A DNA stretch of 64,000 nt from JBDROU01 sp043809745 [NCBI: bacterium] (GTDB lineage: Bacteria > Elusimicrobiota > JBDRMW01), in contig JBDROU010000033.1 of the NCBI GenBank assembly GCA_043809745.1, forward strand, positions 1 to 64,000. The letters run 5' to 3'. Made by a program: the position numbers and the translations under genes. Of the stretch, positions 8,899 to 17,684 are shown piece by piece. Numbering within the stretch: the first letter of the stretch is position 1; every line of letters starts with the position of its first letter. Under the pieces are notes generated by a model. That model worked only from the letters and a program-made list of their open reading frames with translations. It was not told the DNA's origin and did not search any database.

Positions 8899-10716
8899 AT
8901 GTGTGGAATAATAGGCTATATCGGTAATAGACAGGCTGAAGAAATACTGATGGACGGGTTGCGCAGATTAGAATACCGAGGTTATGATTCTGCCGGTATC
9001 GCAATTATGCAAAAAAAAGGATTGCGGATAGCAAAGGCTTTAGGAAAACTCTCGGCATTAACTCAAAAATTAAGCAAAAAGCACCTGAATGGCAGTGTCG
9101 GTATAGGACACACCAGATGGGCAACCCATGGTAAACCTAACAATTTAAACGCCCATCCTCATGATGACTGTCAAGGAAGAATTGCAGTTGTACATAACGG
9201 AATAATTGAGAACTTTTCTGGACTTAAAATTGAATTGCAGAAGCAAGGCCACAAATTTAGTTCTGATACTGATACAGAGGTTATAGCACATTTAATAGAA
9301 GAGCATTACGAGGATGATCTTCATCTGGCTGTTCAGCAGGCTGTAAGTGAACTTGAGGGTTCATTTGCCATAGCTGTAATTAGCGTTAGTGATCCAAATA
9401 AAATTGTAGTTTGCAGAAAAGATTCACCTCTTATAATAGGGCTTGGAGATTCAGGAAATTTTGTTGCCAGCGATGTTCCCGGAATACTTGATTATACAAG
9501 AAATGTCGTATATCTGGAAGATTGGCAGACAGCTGTTATTACACGGGCAGAAGTGAAAGTCTTCTCCAAGGATGGTTGTGAGATCCAGTATAAAGTGCAC
9601 AAAATATTATGGGATAATCTAATGGCTGAAAAAGCTGGGTTTAAGCATTTCATGCTTAAAGAAATTAATGAGCAGTCTGAAGCTGTCCTGAACACCATAA
9701 GGTCTCAGTTCGACCTGGTTAGCAATAAATTTAAGCTTGATAAGATTAATATTAGAGAAGAAGTGCTTAAAAAGCTGGAAAATATCTGCATAATCGCTTG
9801 CGGTACATCTTACCATGCAGGAATGGTTGGTAAATATTTGATTGAGGAGCTTATTGGCATACCCACACAGATTGAGGTTGCTTCCGAGTACAGATACCGT
9901 TCAATGATAATAAAAAAACGCAGCCTTGCAATTGTAATAAGCCAATCCGGAGAAACCGCGGATACTATAGCTGCTTTAAGAGAAGTAAGAAAAAAAGGTG
10001 TCCCCGTGCTTGCCATATGCAACGTAGAGGGATCTACTATAATGAGGGAATCCGACGGGGCAATTCATACGGTATGCGGCCCTGAGATTGGAGTAGCTTC
10101 CACTAAAGCATTTACCGGACAGCTTGCTGCGCTGTATCTCTTAGCGTTCTATCTCGCAGATTTAAAGCTAAACAGGTTCCCAGTTGGGAAATTCAATCTT
10201 TCACACTTGCCTAATGCAATTATAGAAGTGATGAAGCAGGAAAAAATAATTCAGCGGATAGCAAGGAAATATTTTAAGAAATCTCACTTCTTATTTTTAG
10301 GCCGTCATTATAACTATCCAATTGCGCTTGAAGGCGCATTAAAACTAAAAGAAATCTCGTATATCCATGCAGAAGGGTATCCTGCCGGTGAGATGAAGCA
10401 CGGCCCAATAGCATTGATAGATGAGAATATGCCGGTAGTTGTCCTTGCTACAAATTCTAAAGTCTACGAAAAAACGATAAGCAATATACAGGAAGCAAAA
10501 ACACGGGGCGGTATTATAATTGCGTTAATTTCAGAAAACAATAAAGAGCTGATAGGTAAAGTTGATGATTATATTTTAATTCCAGAAGTGGAGGAGCTTT
10601 TTTACCCGATATTAAATGTTATACCTTTACAGCTGCTGGCCTACCATATAGCCGTATTAAGGGGTTGTGATGTGGATCAGCCGCGAAATCTCGCCAAAAG
10701 CGTTACCGTAGAATAA
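8899..10716 (+). CDS. glmS: glutamine--fructose-6-phosphate aminotransferase GlmS
   Basis: GlmS makes glucosamine-6-phosphate from fructose-6-phosphate and glutamine, the first step toward UDP-GlcNAc for peptidoglycan and LPS. The start must be ATG 8899, because Cys2 (MCGIIGYIG) becomes the N-terminal nucleophile after Met removal; GAGAGG at 8885-8890 supports it. The class II amidotransferase domain has HTRWATHGKPN and VHNGIIEN. Two SIS domains follow, with ACGTSYHAG, SQSGETADT and EGYPAGEMKHGPIALID, and the canonical end DQPRNLAKSVTVE is present. The length (605) is normal. No glmS ribozyme was recognised upstream, where only 13 bases separate it from the preceding gene. It closes the first housekeeping run. 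Confidence 0.97.
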   Translation: MCGIIGYIGNRQAEEILMDGLRRLEYRGYDSAGIAIMQKKGLRIAKALGKLSALTQKLSKKHLNGSVGIGHTRWATHGKPNNLNAHPHDDCQGRIAVVHNGIIENFSGLKIELQKQGHKFSSDTDTEVIAHLIEEHYEDDLHLAVQQAVSELEGSFAIAVISVSDPNKIVVCRKDSPLIIGLGDSGNFVASDVPGILDYTRNVVYLEDWQTAVITRAEVKVFSKDGCEIQYKVHKILWDNLMAEKAGFKHFMLKEINEQSEAVLNTIRSQFDLVSNKFKLDKINIREEVLKKLENICIIACGTSYHAGMVGKYLIEELIGIPTQIEVASEYRYRSMIIKKRSLAIVISQSGETADTIAALREVRKKGVPVLAICNVEGSTIMRESDGAIHTVCGPEIGVASTKAFTGQLAALYLLAFYLADLKLNRFPVGKFNLSHLPNAIIEVMKQEKIIQRIARKYFKKSHFLFLGRHYNYPIALEGALKLKEISYIHAEGYPAGEMKHGPIALIDENMPVVVLATNSKVYEKTISNIQEAKTRGGIIIALISENNKELIGKVDDYILIPEVEELFYPILNVIPLQLLAYHIAVLRGCDVDQPRNLAKSVTVE

Positions 10717-10756
10717 TAGATTTCTTTTTATTTACGGAACCAATTTCTAAAATTAA

Positions 10757-10800
10757 TTTACATATATTTTACATTAACCTTTATCATATATCAGTATAAT
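10757..10800 (+). promoter_or_regulatory. promoter with PhoB-like 11-bp direct repeats
   Basis: TTTACA occurs at 10757 and 10768, exactly 11 bases apart, with a degenerate third copy at 10779 (CTTTATC). A perfect TATAAT lies at 10795-10800, 16 bases after the start of the third copy, and there is no clear -35 hexamer. Repeats of about 11 bp ending some 10 bases before a -10 box are how PhoB-family activators bind. The same geometry recurs at 12452, 60905 and, on the minus strand, 59046. Confidence 0.65.
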
Positions 10801-10822
10801 ATATAATGAAAGAAAGGCTAAA

Positions 10823-12361
10823 ATGATTTCATATACATCAGTAATTATCTGTTTTTTACCGCTGTGTTTGATGGATTTATCTGAAGCACAGGCTAGCGAT
10901 AAAGGCAGTTTATTAGCTCCTGCGGGAGCAAGCGATTCTCAAAAAACTATACGTAAACTGTCAACTGAATTGCAGAGCACCGAGCATCTGCAAAATAATA
11001 CTGAGAGAGCTTTTAATGTTATATATGTAGAAATTGCTCATGATAGGACATACCTAAAAGTTCAAAAAATTCTGCGCGAACAAGGTTATACTGTGATCAC
11101 CAAAGGAAACTCTCATTTATTAGAAACAACAATACCTGCGCTTGCAGTTCTAAGCAAGGTTGAAGTGCAAGATGATTACTATAAATTAAAGGCATTGAAT
11201 CCTAATATAAGAGTATTACTTATTGATGTTTATGGTGATACAGATTCAAATTTGCGGGAAATGGGAGCAGATTTTATCTTAAGTCTTAATTTTGAAAAAG
11301 GAGATCTAGTTGATTTAATGAATGATATAAAACGTGATATAGTTAATTCTACAATCTGGTATAAAAAGATGGAAAACTTACCAGAATCATCCAGATATCG
11401 GATTATTGACAGTGCCGAGCTTTCAAAATACGTAAAAATAAATTCCGATTCATTTAGCCCGCCGAAGCATTTTGTAAAAGATAACTTTAATGGTATCTAT
11501 TATGCAGTAAAATATCCCTATAAGTTAAACTATTGGCAGAAAAGATTGTCTTCGAAGTGGGAAGAGAAAAATGAATTCATGCGCGATTATGTTGCCTATA
11601 AACTACTGCGTATTTTATTATGTAATGTTTGTTATGTAATGCTCCCTTCGTCTGAAGAATCAGCATTGCTGGCAAAATATATTGAAGGAATTACTGGCAA
11701 TGAGGTGGAACCATCTGGCATTCATTTAGTCAAGTTGAGCAACAGTTACTCTTTGCAGGATGAAGAAGTTATACAGAAGGATTTCAAAAAAGCTTTTACC
11801 AGGAACCTCATAGGAGCGATTGTAACAAGGAAATGGGACTTTCATGCCGGGAATTCAAGCTATATAAGTGGTTCTAAAATTGGCATGATGTTTGATAATG
11901 AGCAATCTTTTAATGGATACTTTATCGATATGAATATGTTTGTTTCCAATTTTGTTAACAATTATTTTGGGGGCATATATGAAGGCATAAATATAAATAA
12001 TATCTTAAAGCATATCGATATGAATGAATTAAGAAAAACAGTATCTAATTTTGTTCAGCTCGATCTTGCGGCAATCTTCCGGCAAATACAATCTGAGTTG
12101 AACCCAAAGTATGATCAGCAATTAAAAGAGTTGTATAATTTTATGTTTGCCAGACAAACACACTGTGTAAATGATATTGAGCTTTTCTTTACTAAATTAT
12201 TTGACTGGAATAAAAACAAAGGTTTAATTGAATCTCAATCTAAGATAGTTCCTATGTACACTCTCGAAGAGCTGATAGCTGAAGTGAGGAATGGATCTGT
12301 CGTAACCAAGAAGAACACATTGCCAACAACAGTATCAAGATCATATCATACCAGTCAATAG
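10823..12361 (+). CDS. exported protein with receiver-like and kinase-like (HipA/Fam20/PI-kinase type) regions
   Basis: The 512-residue protein begins with a hydrophobic signal-like segment (about residues 5-24) followed by SLLAPAG, a LAP motif shared with two other genes here. Residues 65-175 resemble a receiver-type alpha/beta fold (KILREQGYTV, ALNPNIRVLLIDVYG, EMGADFILSL). From residue 225 there is a kinase-like pattern: AVKYP with Lys230, a Glu-rich helix near 245-260, RKWDFHAGN with Asp339 and Asn344 spaced as in HipA, Fam20 and phosphoinositide kinases, and MMFDNEQSF with Asp358. This is motif-level similarity only. An exported enzyme using ATP would be unusual, so the N-terminus could instead be a membrane anchor. 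Its promoter carries PhoB-like repeats. Confidence 0.6.
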   Translation: MISYTSVIICFLPLCLMDLSEAQASDKGSLLAPAGASDSQKTIRKLSTELQSTEHLQNNTERAFNVIYVEIAHDRTYLKVQKILREQGYTVITKGNSHLLETTIPALAVLSKVEVQDDYYKLKALNPNIRVLLIDVYGDTDSNLREMGADFILSLNFEKGDLVDLMNDIKRDIVNSTIWYKKMENLPESSRYRIIDSAELSKYVKINSDSFSPPKHFVKDNFNGIYYAVKYPYKLNYWQKRLSSKWEEKNEFMRDYVAYKLLRILLCNVCYVMLPSSEESALLAKYIEGITGNEVEPSGIHLVKLSNSYSLQDEEVIQKDFKKAFTRNLIGAIVTRKWDFHAGNSSYISGSKIGMMFDNEQSFNGYFIDMNMFVSNFVNNYFGGIYEGININNILKHIDMNELRKTVSNFVQLDLAAIFRQIQSELNPKYDQQLKELYNFMFARQTHCVNDIELFFTKLFDWNKNKGLIESQSKIVPMYTLEELIAEVRNGSVVTKKNTLPTTVSRSYHTSQ

Positions 12362-12451
12362 TTCGGTACGTTTATGGATATGTGGATATGTTTTGAACAA
12401 AATTTAGAATCACTGTATATTGGTAAACGGCCGGCAAAAAAATAAAATAAT

Positions 12452-12495
12452 TTTACAAATACTTTACATCAACTTAATGCAAATTATACTAAAAT
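12452..12495 (+). promoter_or_regulatory. promoter with PhoB-like 11-bp direct repeats
   Basis: TTTACA lies at 12452 and 12463, and a weaker TTAATG at 12474 completes a three-copy array with an 11-base period. TAAAAT at 12490-12495 is 16 bases after the start of the third copy, the same distance as at 10757-10800; TATACT at 12485 is an alternative -10. The array precedes the gene starting at 12535. Confidence 0.62.
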
Positions 12496-12534
12496 ATAAA
12501 TGTGTCTAATGTTCAATCCAAGGAGAAAGGTTTT

Positions 12535-15120
12535 ATGAATAAAATTAATTATATATTTTTCAGGATAATGTTTTTAGTTGCTGTTATTTTTCTTTTGCTT
12601 TTGCCCGCATTGATATTTTCTGCCGAAAAATGCGATTTGCCGGAAAAAGGGAAATTAGCGCCTCCTGTTGGTCAGCAGGTTGTTATCTCTGATTTTGAAA
12701 TTGATGGCGTGCATTTCTCCTGGAATGATTTGATTAATGAAGATCAGATTAGAAGTGAGATTGAGATTGAAAATGGATTAGTATTAATCAATAATCAGGG
12801 GAGTCACCTTATTGTACGGGTTATTAAAGATAGTGAGCACACATATGTGAATATCGGGAACTCAACATATTATATCAGAGATCCTAATAAGGTAGTGAAT
12901 ATTTCAGATATTAATGCAATTGGAAATCCAAGTTTTCTTTCGTTTATTGGTTCTTCAGTAAAAAAGTTCTGTAATGACAAGAATGTAAGTTTTGGTCTTG
13001 TTGTTGATCCTGTGGAGATGACAGGGTCATTGGTTATGTTGCCGGTTCATCCGAATCATCAACCTTGGCTTGTGTCAAAAAGAAATGAAAAAGAAGAAAA
13101 AAAGAAAAAGAACCCAATAAGGCAGTTTATTAATAATGAAGTATTGGATTCTTCGTTGGGATACAGCAGGAGGATGAAACTCGGGATTAATTTAGAGAAA
13201 GTGTTGAGAAGCGATGAGTTTTTTGAGTATCTGCATCATTTGTCAATAATTGCTACTTACGGAACAGAACAAATGGTTGAGAGTGGGAATGACGAGTTCT
13301 ACTATGATGCAGTTGAGAGATTGAATAAAATGAAGGATAAAGCTAAAGAGATGAATCTTGATGATAGATATTTAAAAATTGTTAATCTTATTGATTATTT
13401 GCTTCTATCAATATCAGGCTGCGATTTTGAACGGTATCTGGATAAGCAAAATGAGATCAGAGCTGAAAGGGCAGGTAGTGAGAATGCAGTAATTGAAAAA
13501 AAAGCATTTCATGAGCTTCCGGTTGATCCTAACCGTATTTCTGTGCCGAAGGATGAGTTAGCCGATTGGGAAGTTGACAAAATAATAATACTCAAACCTG
13601 ATGATCCGCGTTTTGATACGATTGATGACAATGTTGATGAGAGTGAGTTTAGAGATGATGGGATTAATGAGCTTCAAGGACCTTTTCTTGGTGGGGCAGC
13701 GACAACTGTCAAGCTTCAAATCGGTGATAACAAAATAGTTCATCCGGCTTTGTTGATAGAACTTGAAATACATGAAAATGGAAAAAAGTTTATTGAACAA
13801 AGATGGATTTCTATAGCTGAAGCAAGGTTTGCTTTTATGCATGGGCTTAATCCTAAAGCAGAAATCTACAGTGTAACTAATGTTGGAGGGCCTTTGGAGG
13901 GTGAAACGCATGATAGTATTAGAAAAATATTACATACAACATATGCTAATCATGTAGCTATGGGATGGATGCATCCTATTATTCAAAGGGCAGGACTTCT
14001 TTTGGACCAGGAGGGAAATCCTGTGCGCTATCCCAGTGGGCATCTGGCGGTTTGTGCAGAGGATCATTTGTTTGCTGGTTTAGCAGCGCCGATGTTTGAT
14101 AGAGATTATATTTTGAAGAAGGCGCGTACTACTGATTTGATTTTTGTTCCCGGGAATGGGGATAATGTGTTGAATTACAGACGTCATGCCATGTTAAAAC
14201 CAATTAAAGAAGCAAGAAATAAAAAGGGTACAAATCCTATATTTACTACCCTTGCAGCTACGCCTCTAACAACTGATATTCACAAGAAAGGAGGTATTAT
14301 TGTTGAAGTAATATATAAGAATAAAAAAACAGGAAAAACTATATCCAATATAGAATGCAGGGAATTCCCGGAATTTTATACGAGGAAGGGTTCAGGTCTG
14401 GATGGGAACAAAGTTGACGACCCAGACAGGATAAAGGAGTTGGAAGGTTGGTTTATTGAAGATCTTATAGGAGAAGATAAACAGGTGCTTGCAAATAACA
14501 ATTTTTTTTCTTATGACGGGAAGCTTTTCCTTGCCCGTATTTTTGATATTGATGAGACGCTTGAACAAATTGCATTTGCTGATGAATTGGAAAAGATATC
14601 ACCAGAGGAATGGGGGAGGAAAATCAGGGAATATATTGATAAAGTACACAGAATAAAACAAACATCCAAGAAGGTTCCTACAGAGGATGGAAAAACAACA
14701 GTAAAAGGCATACTGGATGAGCAGAAGATTCAAGACGCTATTGTTAACGGCAGGGGGCCACTAAATAGGGTCGGCAAACCTAATCTAGATGTTAGAGTAG
14801 TACTTACACCAAATCAAGAAAAAATATTTCTTCCTTATAAAGGGACTACTATAAATAGAACAGATCCAGAAACAGGAGAAGTAACAGAGGTCTACGATTT
14901 AGAGTATTATCAATCTGCATATGTAAAGGCTGTTGAAGAAGCTATCGCTAACCGCAGACAGCCTATACTTGGTTCAAATACACTTATAAGAAGAGTAATT
15001 CCTGTAACTAAAGAACAAATTATAAGAGCAACTGCGGTGATGAGAGAAATAGAAAATGTTGGGGAGCTTGCGCCTAGATTGTTCTTAAATGAGGTTTTGG
15101 TCGGGATGGAGTCATTATAA
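12535..15120 (+). CDS. large exported protein with UDP-sugar pyrophosphorylase-like region
   Basis: The start ATG 12535 follows AAGGAG (12520-12525) by nine bases; an in-frame GTG at 12502 is less likely. The 861-residue product has a strong signal peptide or anchor (residues 7-29) and then GKLAPPVG, the shared LAP motif. From about residue 375 the order of motifs recalls the UGP/UAP family of UTP-sugar-1-phosphate pyrophosphorylases: FLGGAATTVKL (a degenerate nucleotide loop), YSVTNVGGPLEGETHDS, RYPSGHLAV, LIFVPGNGDNV, KKGGIIVEVIY, ISNIECREFPEF and VLANNNFFSYDG. This is pattern resemblance, and the altered loop may mean lost catalysis. The first 370 residues are unrecognised and contain a lysine-rich stretch. 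An envelope location for such an enzyme would be odd. Confidence 0.6.
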   Translation: MNKINYIFFRIMFLVAVIFLLLLPALIFSAEKCDLPEKGKLAPPVGQQVVISDFEIDGVHFSWNDLINEDQIRSEIEIENGLVLINNQGSHLIVRVIKDSEHTYVNIGNSTYYIRDPNKVVNISDINAIGNPSFLSFIGSSVKKFCNDKNVSFGLVVDPVEMTGSLVMLPVHPNHQPWLVSKRNEKEEKKKKNPIRQFINNEVLDSSLGYSRRMKLGINLEKVLRSDEFFEYLHHLSIIATYGTEQMVESGNDEFYYDAVERLNKMKDKAKEMNLDDRYLKIVNLIDYLLLSISGCDFERYLDKQNEIRAERAGSENAVIEKKAFHELPVDPNRISVPKDELADWEVDKIIILKPDDPRFDTIDDNVDESEFRDDGINELQGPFLGGAATTVKLQIGDNKIVHPALLIELEIHENGKKFIEQRWISIAEARFAFMHGLNPKAEIYSVTNVGGPLEGETHDSIRKILHTTYANHVAMGWMHPIIQRAGLLLDQEGNPVRYPSGHLAVCAEDHLFAGLAAPMFDRDYILKKARTTDLIFVPGNGDNVLNYRRHAMLKPIKEARNKKGTNPIFTTLAATPLTTDIHKKGGIIVEVIYKNKKTGKTISNIECREFPEFYTRKGSGLDGNKVDDPDRIKELEGWFIEDLIGEDKQVLANNNFFSYDGKLFLARIFDIDETLEQIAFADELEKISPEEWGRKIREYIDKVHRIKQTSKKVPTEDGKTTVKGILDEQKIQDAIVNGRGPLNRVGKPNLDVRVVLTPNQEKIFLPYKGTTINRTDPETGEVTEVYDLEYYQSAYVKAVEEAIANRRQPILGSNTLIRRVIPVTKEQIIRATAVMREIENVGELAPRLFLNEVLVGMESL

Positions 15121-15209
15121 TTATATACCTAATCAAGTTACTGTAAGTCCTATCTTTTTCGCTAAGTTTTTAGTCTTTCAGGTGTATTCGAATAGCATGT
15201 AATGATTTA

Positions 15210-15238
15210 TTGAAATTCGAGTATTACTTGAGTATAAT
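15210..15238 (+). promoter_or_regulatory. sigma-70-type promoter of the acpS operon
   Basis: TTGAAA (15210-15215) is followed after exactly 17 bases by a perfect TATAAT (15233-15238). The acpS ATG is at 15251, only about six bases after the expected start of transcription, so the leader is extremely short and no ribosome binding site is visible. A palindrome TATTCGAATA lies just upstream (around 15185-15194). Confidence 0.7.
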
Positions 15239-15250
15239 CTTATATAAATT

Positions 15251-15619
15251 ATGAAGAGTAATTATATTAATGATGTGCTTTGCGGTGTTGATATTATTGA
15301 GGTTGAAAGGATCAGGAAACTGATACAGGGTAATCCTAACTTTACAAATAGAATATTTACGGATAAAGAGATTAATTATTGTATGAAAAAAAAGAATAAG
15401 TGGCAGCATTTTGCTGTTCGTTTTGCTGCCAAAGAAGCTATCTGGAAATGCCTTGGATACAGGGGTATGGCGTTGAGGGATATAGGTATAAGAAATAATC
15501 CCGATGGGAAGCCCTGTGCGGATCTAAAGCGCAAATTTAAGGGTCTGGAAAAAAGAATTTCAATATCGCTTTCTCATACTGAACATCATGCGGTTGCTTT
15601 TGCAGTTTATTCAAAATGA
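15251..15619 (+). CDS. acpS: holo-[acyl-carrier-protein] synthase AcpS
   Basis: AcpS transfers 4'-phosphopantetheine from CoA to acyl carrier protein. The 122-residue length is typical. GVDIIEVERI carries the metal-binding Asp, and RFAAKEAIWKCLG carries the catalytic Glu/Lys pair; ISISLSHTEHHAVAFA closes the fold. It is the first gene of an eight-gene run up to rimI, starts almost at the transcription start of the promoter at 15210-15238, and overlaps nnrD by four bases (ATGA). AcpS beside the NAD(P)HX dehydratase is a frequent bacterial arrangement. Confidence 0.95.
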   Translation: MKSNYINDVLCGVDIIEVERIRKLIQGNPNFTNRIFTDKEINYCMKKKNKWQHFAVRFAAKEAIWKCLGYRGMALRDIGIRNNPDGKPCADLKRKFKGLEKRISISLSHTEHHAVAFAVYSK

Positions 15620-16521
15620 ATATTAAAACTACATTAAAGAAAGTATTTAAAAAAAGAAGGGAAGATACTCATAAGAAAGATTATGGACATATCTTGATTA
15701 TTGCCGGATCAAAAGGTATGAGCGGGGCAGGCGTATTAGCAAGTTTGGCCGCGCTTCGTTCCGGAGCGGGTTTGGTTACGCTCGCTGTTCCGGAAGGGAT
15801 ACAGGATGTCTGCGCCGTTCAGGCAAGCGAAGTAATGACATTAGGTCTTCCCCAGGATAGTGAAGGAATGATCAGATTCAGGGCGCTTCCTCAGGTGCTT
15901 GATTTTATAGAGAAGCGAAATATAGATTTTGTTGCCTGCGGGCCTGGACTGGGTGTTTCAGCTGAGGTGTTAAAATTTATCAGCGCTCTTTCAAAGGAAT
16001 ATACAAAAGGTATATTATTCGATGCTGATGCGCTAAACAATATTGGGTTGTTATCCAAAAGAATTGGCAAGTCAGGTATTGATATTATATCTAATCGGAT
16101 AGGCGGTACTGTAATAACGCCTCATTTAGGAGAGATGGCCCGGATGTTTAATATTAATAAGAATGACATAAAAAAGAATAAAGTGGAATTAGCGAAGAAT
16201 ACCGCTCATAATAACGGGCTTATTTGTGTATTAAAAGGATTTAATACGGTTGTTACAAATGGGAAGGAAGTTTATATCAACAAAACAGGTAATCCCGGTA
16301 TGGCTACTGCCGGTTCAGGGGATGTGCTTACGGGCATTATAGCCGGGTTAGCAGGACAATGTAATAATATTTACGATGCTTCGGTCGCGGCTGTTTATGT
16401 ACATGGCCTATCCGGTGACATTGCGGCAAAAGAATTAGGAGAGAAGAGCCTAATTGCTTCAGATATAATAAGACACCTTGCATCTGCAATAAAAAGGCAG
16501 GTTGAATATAATGGGGATTAA
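15616..16521 (+). CDS. nnrD: ADP-dependent (S)-NAD(P)H-hydrate dehydratase NnrD
   Basis: NnrD repairs hydrated NAD(P)H using ADP as energy donor. The 301-residue protein is the YjeF C-terminal, ribokinase-like domain alone: HILIIAGSKGMSGAGVLA at the nucleotide side, ALRSGAGLVTL, FVACGPGLG, LFDADALN, VITPHLGEMARM and the signature GNPGMATAGSGDVLTGIIAG with the catalytic Asp. The epimerase domain (NnrE/YjeF_N) that is often fused at the N-terminus is absent and is not elsewhere in the window. It overlaps acpS by four bases and the M20 gene by eleven. Confidence 0.93.
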   Translation: MNIKTTLKKVFKKRREDTHKKDYGHILIIAGSKGMSGAGVLASLAALRSGAGLVTLAVPEGIQDVCAVQASEVMTLGLPQDSEGMIRFRALPQVLDFIEKRNIDFVACGPGLGVSAEVLKFISALSKEYTKGILFDADALNNIGLLSKRIGKSGIDIISNRIGGTVITPHLGEMARMFNINKNDIKKNKVELAKNTAHNNGLICVLKGFNTVVTNGKEVYINKTGNPGMATAGSGDVLTGIIAGLAGQCNNIYDASVAAVYVHGLSGDIAAKELGEKSLIASDIIRHLASAIKRQVEYNGD

Positions 16522-17668
16522 GTTTAATCAGGGTTTTAGTAAGATGCTGATTCAAATGAGGAGAAAGATTCATTCTTATCCAGAGATCGGATATAATGAA
16601 TTTAAAACCTCGCAATTTGTTTTAGAACATTTAAGAAACTGGGGTATAAAAGCTCGAAAAGTGGGGAACACCGGTGTGGTTGCTTTATTAAAAGCAGGTA
16701 ATTCAAAACGCTGTATAGGTTTGAGAGCTGATTTAGATGCTCTTCCAATTTGCACACAGCTTAAAAAACCCTATGCTTCAAAAACAGATGGTGTCATGCA
16801 TGCATGTGGACATGATGCTAATATTGCAATAGTGATGGGAGCGGCATTTTTGCTAAAGAAGGAACTCCCCAAACTGCGTTCAAATGTAAAATTCATTTTT
16901 CAGCCTGCTGAGGAGACTGCAAACGGCGCCAGGATGATGATAAAGAATAATGTATTGAAGGATCCTAAAGTGGATGTCATGTTTGGTGTCCATGTTAATC
17001 CTGAGCTTAAGGTTGGAAGTGTTGGTATTAAGAAAGGAAGACTGATGGCTGCTGTGGACCGGTTCAAAATTGAGTTTTACGGAGGGGGAGGGCACGGTGC
17101 ATATCCTCATTTGGGGAAGGATACCCTGCTTGCTGCCAGTGAGTGTATAACATTGATTAATCATATAGTGTCCAGGCAGATTGATCCTTTAGAACCAGTT
17201 GTAATAAGCGTTTGCAAAATAGCCGGGGGTGACAGTTTTAATGTTTTAGCTGACAGAGTGGAAATTGAAGGGACTGTCAGGACTTTTGATTACTCTTTGC
17301 AAAAAGTTATTTCAGAAAAAATCAGGCGAATAATTAAATCTATAGGGAACATTTATAGGCTAAAAACTAATTTTGAATACGACTTTTTAGGAAGAGTGCT
17401 AGTCAATAATGAGTCTGTTGCCGGGCGGGTAATGAACATAGCAAATAAAATGAAGGATGATATAAAAGTAAAGGTGTTGTCAAAACCTTCAATGGGCGGT
17501 GAAGATTTTGCGGAGTATCTGGAGTCGGTAAAGGGATGCTTTTTATATATGGGATCCGGCTCGCATAAATCTACACGGTATCCTTGGCATCACCCGAAAT
17601 TTGATATAGACGAGAAGACATTACATATAGGCGCAAATTTCTTAAAGAATTTGATTTTACAATATTAA
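16511..17668 (+). CDS. M20D-family amidohydrolase
   Basis: This is a dinuclear metal hydrolase of the hippurate/N-acyl-amino-acid amidohydrolase type, about 385 residues. Metal-site motifs are visible: HACGHDA (Cys and His), PAEETANGARMM (Glu pair), GVHVNPEL (His), and the late His in the PWHHPKFDID segment. The dimerisation domain begins near FYGGGGHGAYPH. Substrates in the family include N-acetyl-diaminopimelate, indole-amino acid conjugates and hippurate; sequence alone does not choose. A TTG at 16502 is in frame upstream, but ATG 16511 is the more usual start. The gene overlaps nnrD, so it is in the same operon. Confidence 0.88.
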   Translation: MGIKFNQGFSKMLIQMRRKIHSYPEIGYNEFKTSQFVLEHLRNWGIKARKVGNTGVVALLKAGNSKRCIGLRADLDALPICTQLKKPYASKTDGVMHACGHDANIAIVMGAAFLLKKELPKLRSNVKFIFQPAEETANGARMMIKNNVLKDPKVDVMFGVHVNPELKVGSVGIKKGRLMAAVDRFKIEFYGGGGHGAYPHLGKDTLLAASECITLINHIVSRQIDPLEPVVISVCKIAGGDSFNVLADRVEIEGTVRTFDYSLQKVISEKIRRIIKSIGNIYRLKTNFEYDFLGRVLVNNESVAGRVMNIANKMKDDIKVKVLSKPSMGGEDFAEYLESVKGCFLYMGSGSHKSTRYPWHHPKFDIDEKTLHIGANFLKNLILQY

Positions 17669-17684
17669 GTTAAGGGAGGTATTC

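Noticed and set aside
8875-8899. Upstream TTG start for glmS at 8875
   Set aside because: GlmS needs Cys directly after the initiator Met, which fixes the start at 8899.
8572-8899. glmS ribozyme upstream of glmS
   Set aside because: The region is coding for a small protein and leaves only 13 bases before glmS; no ribozyme core is recognisable.
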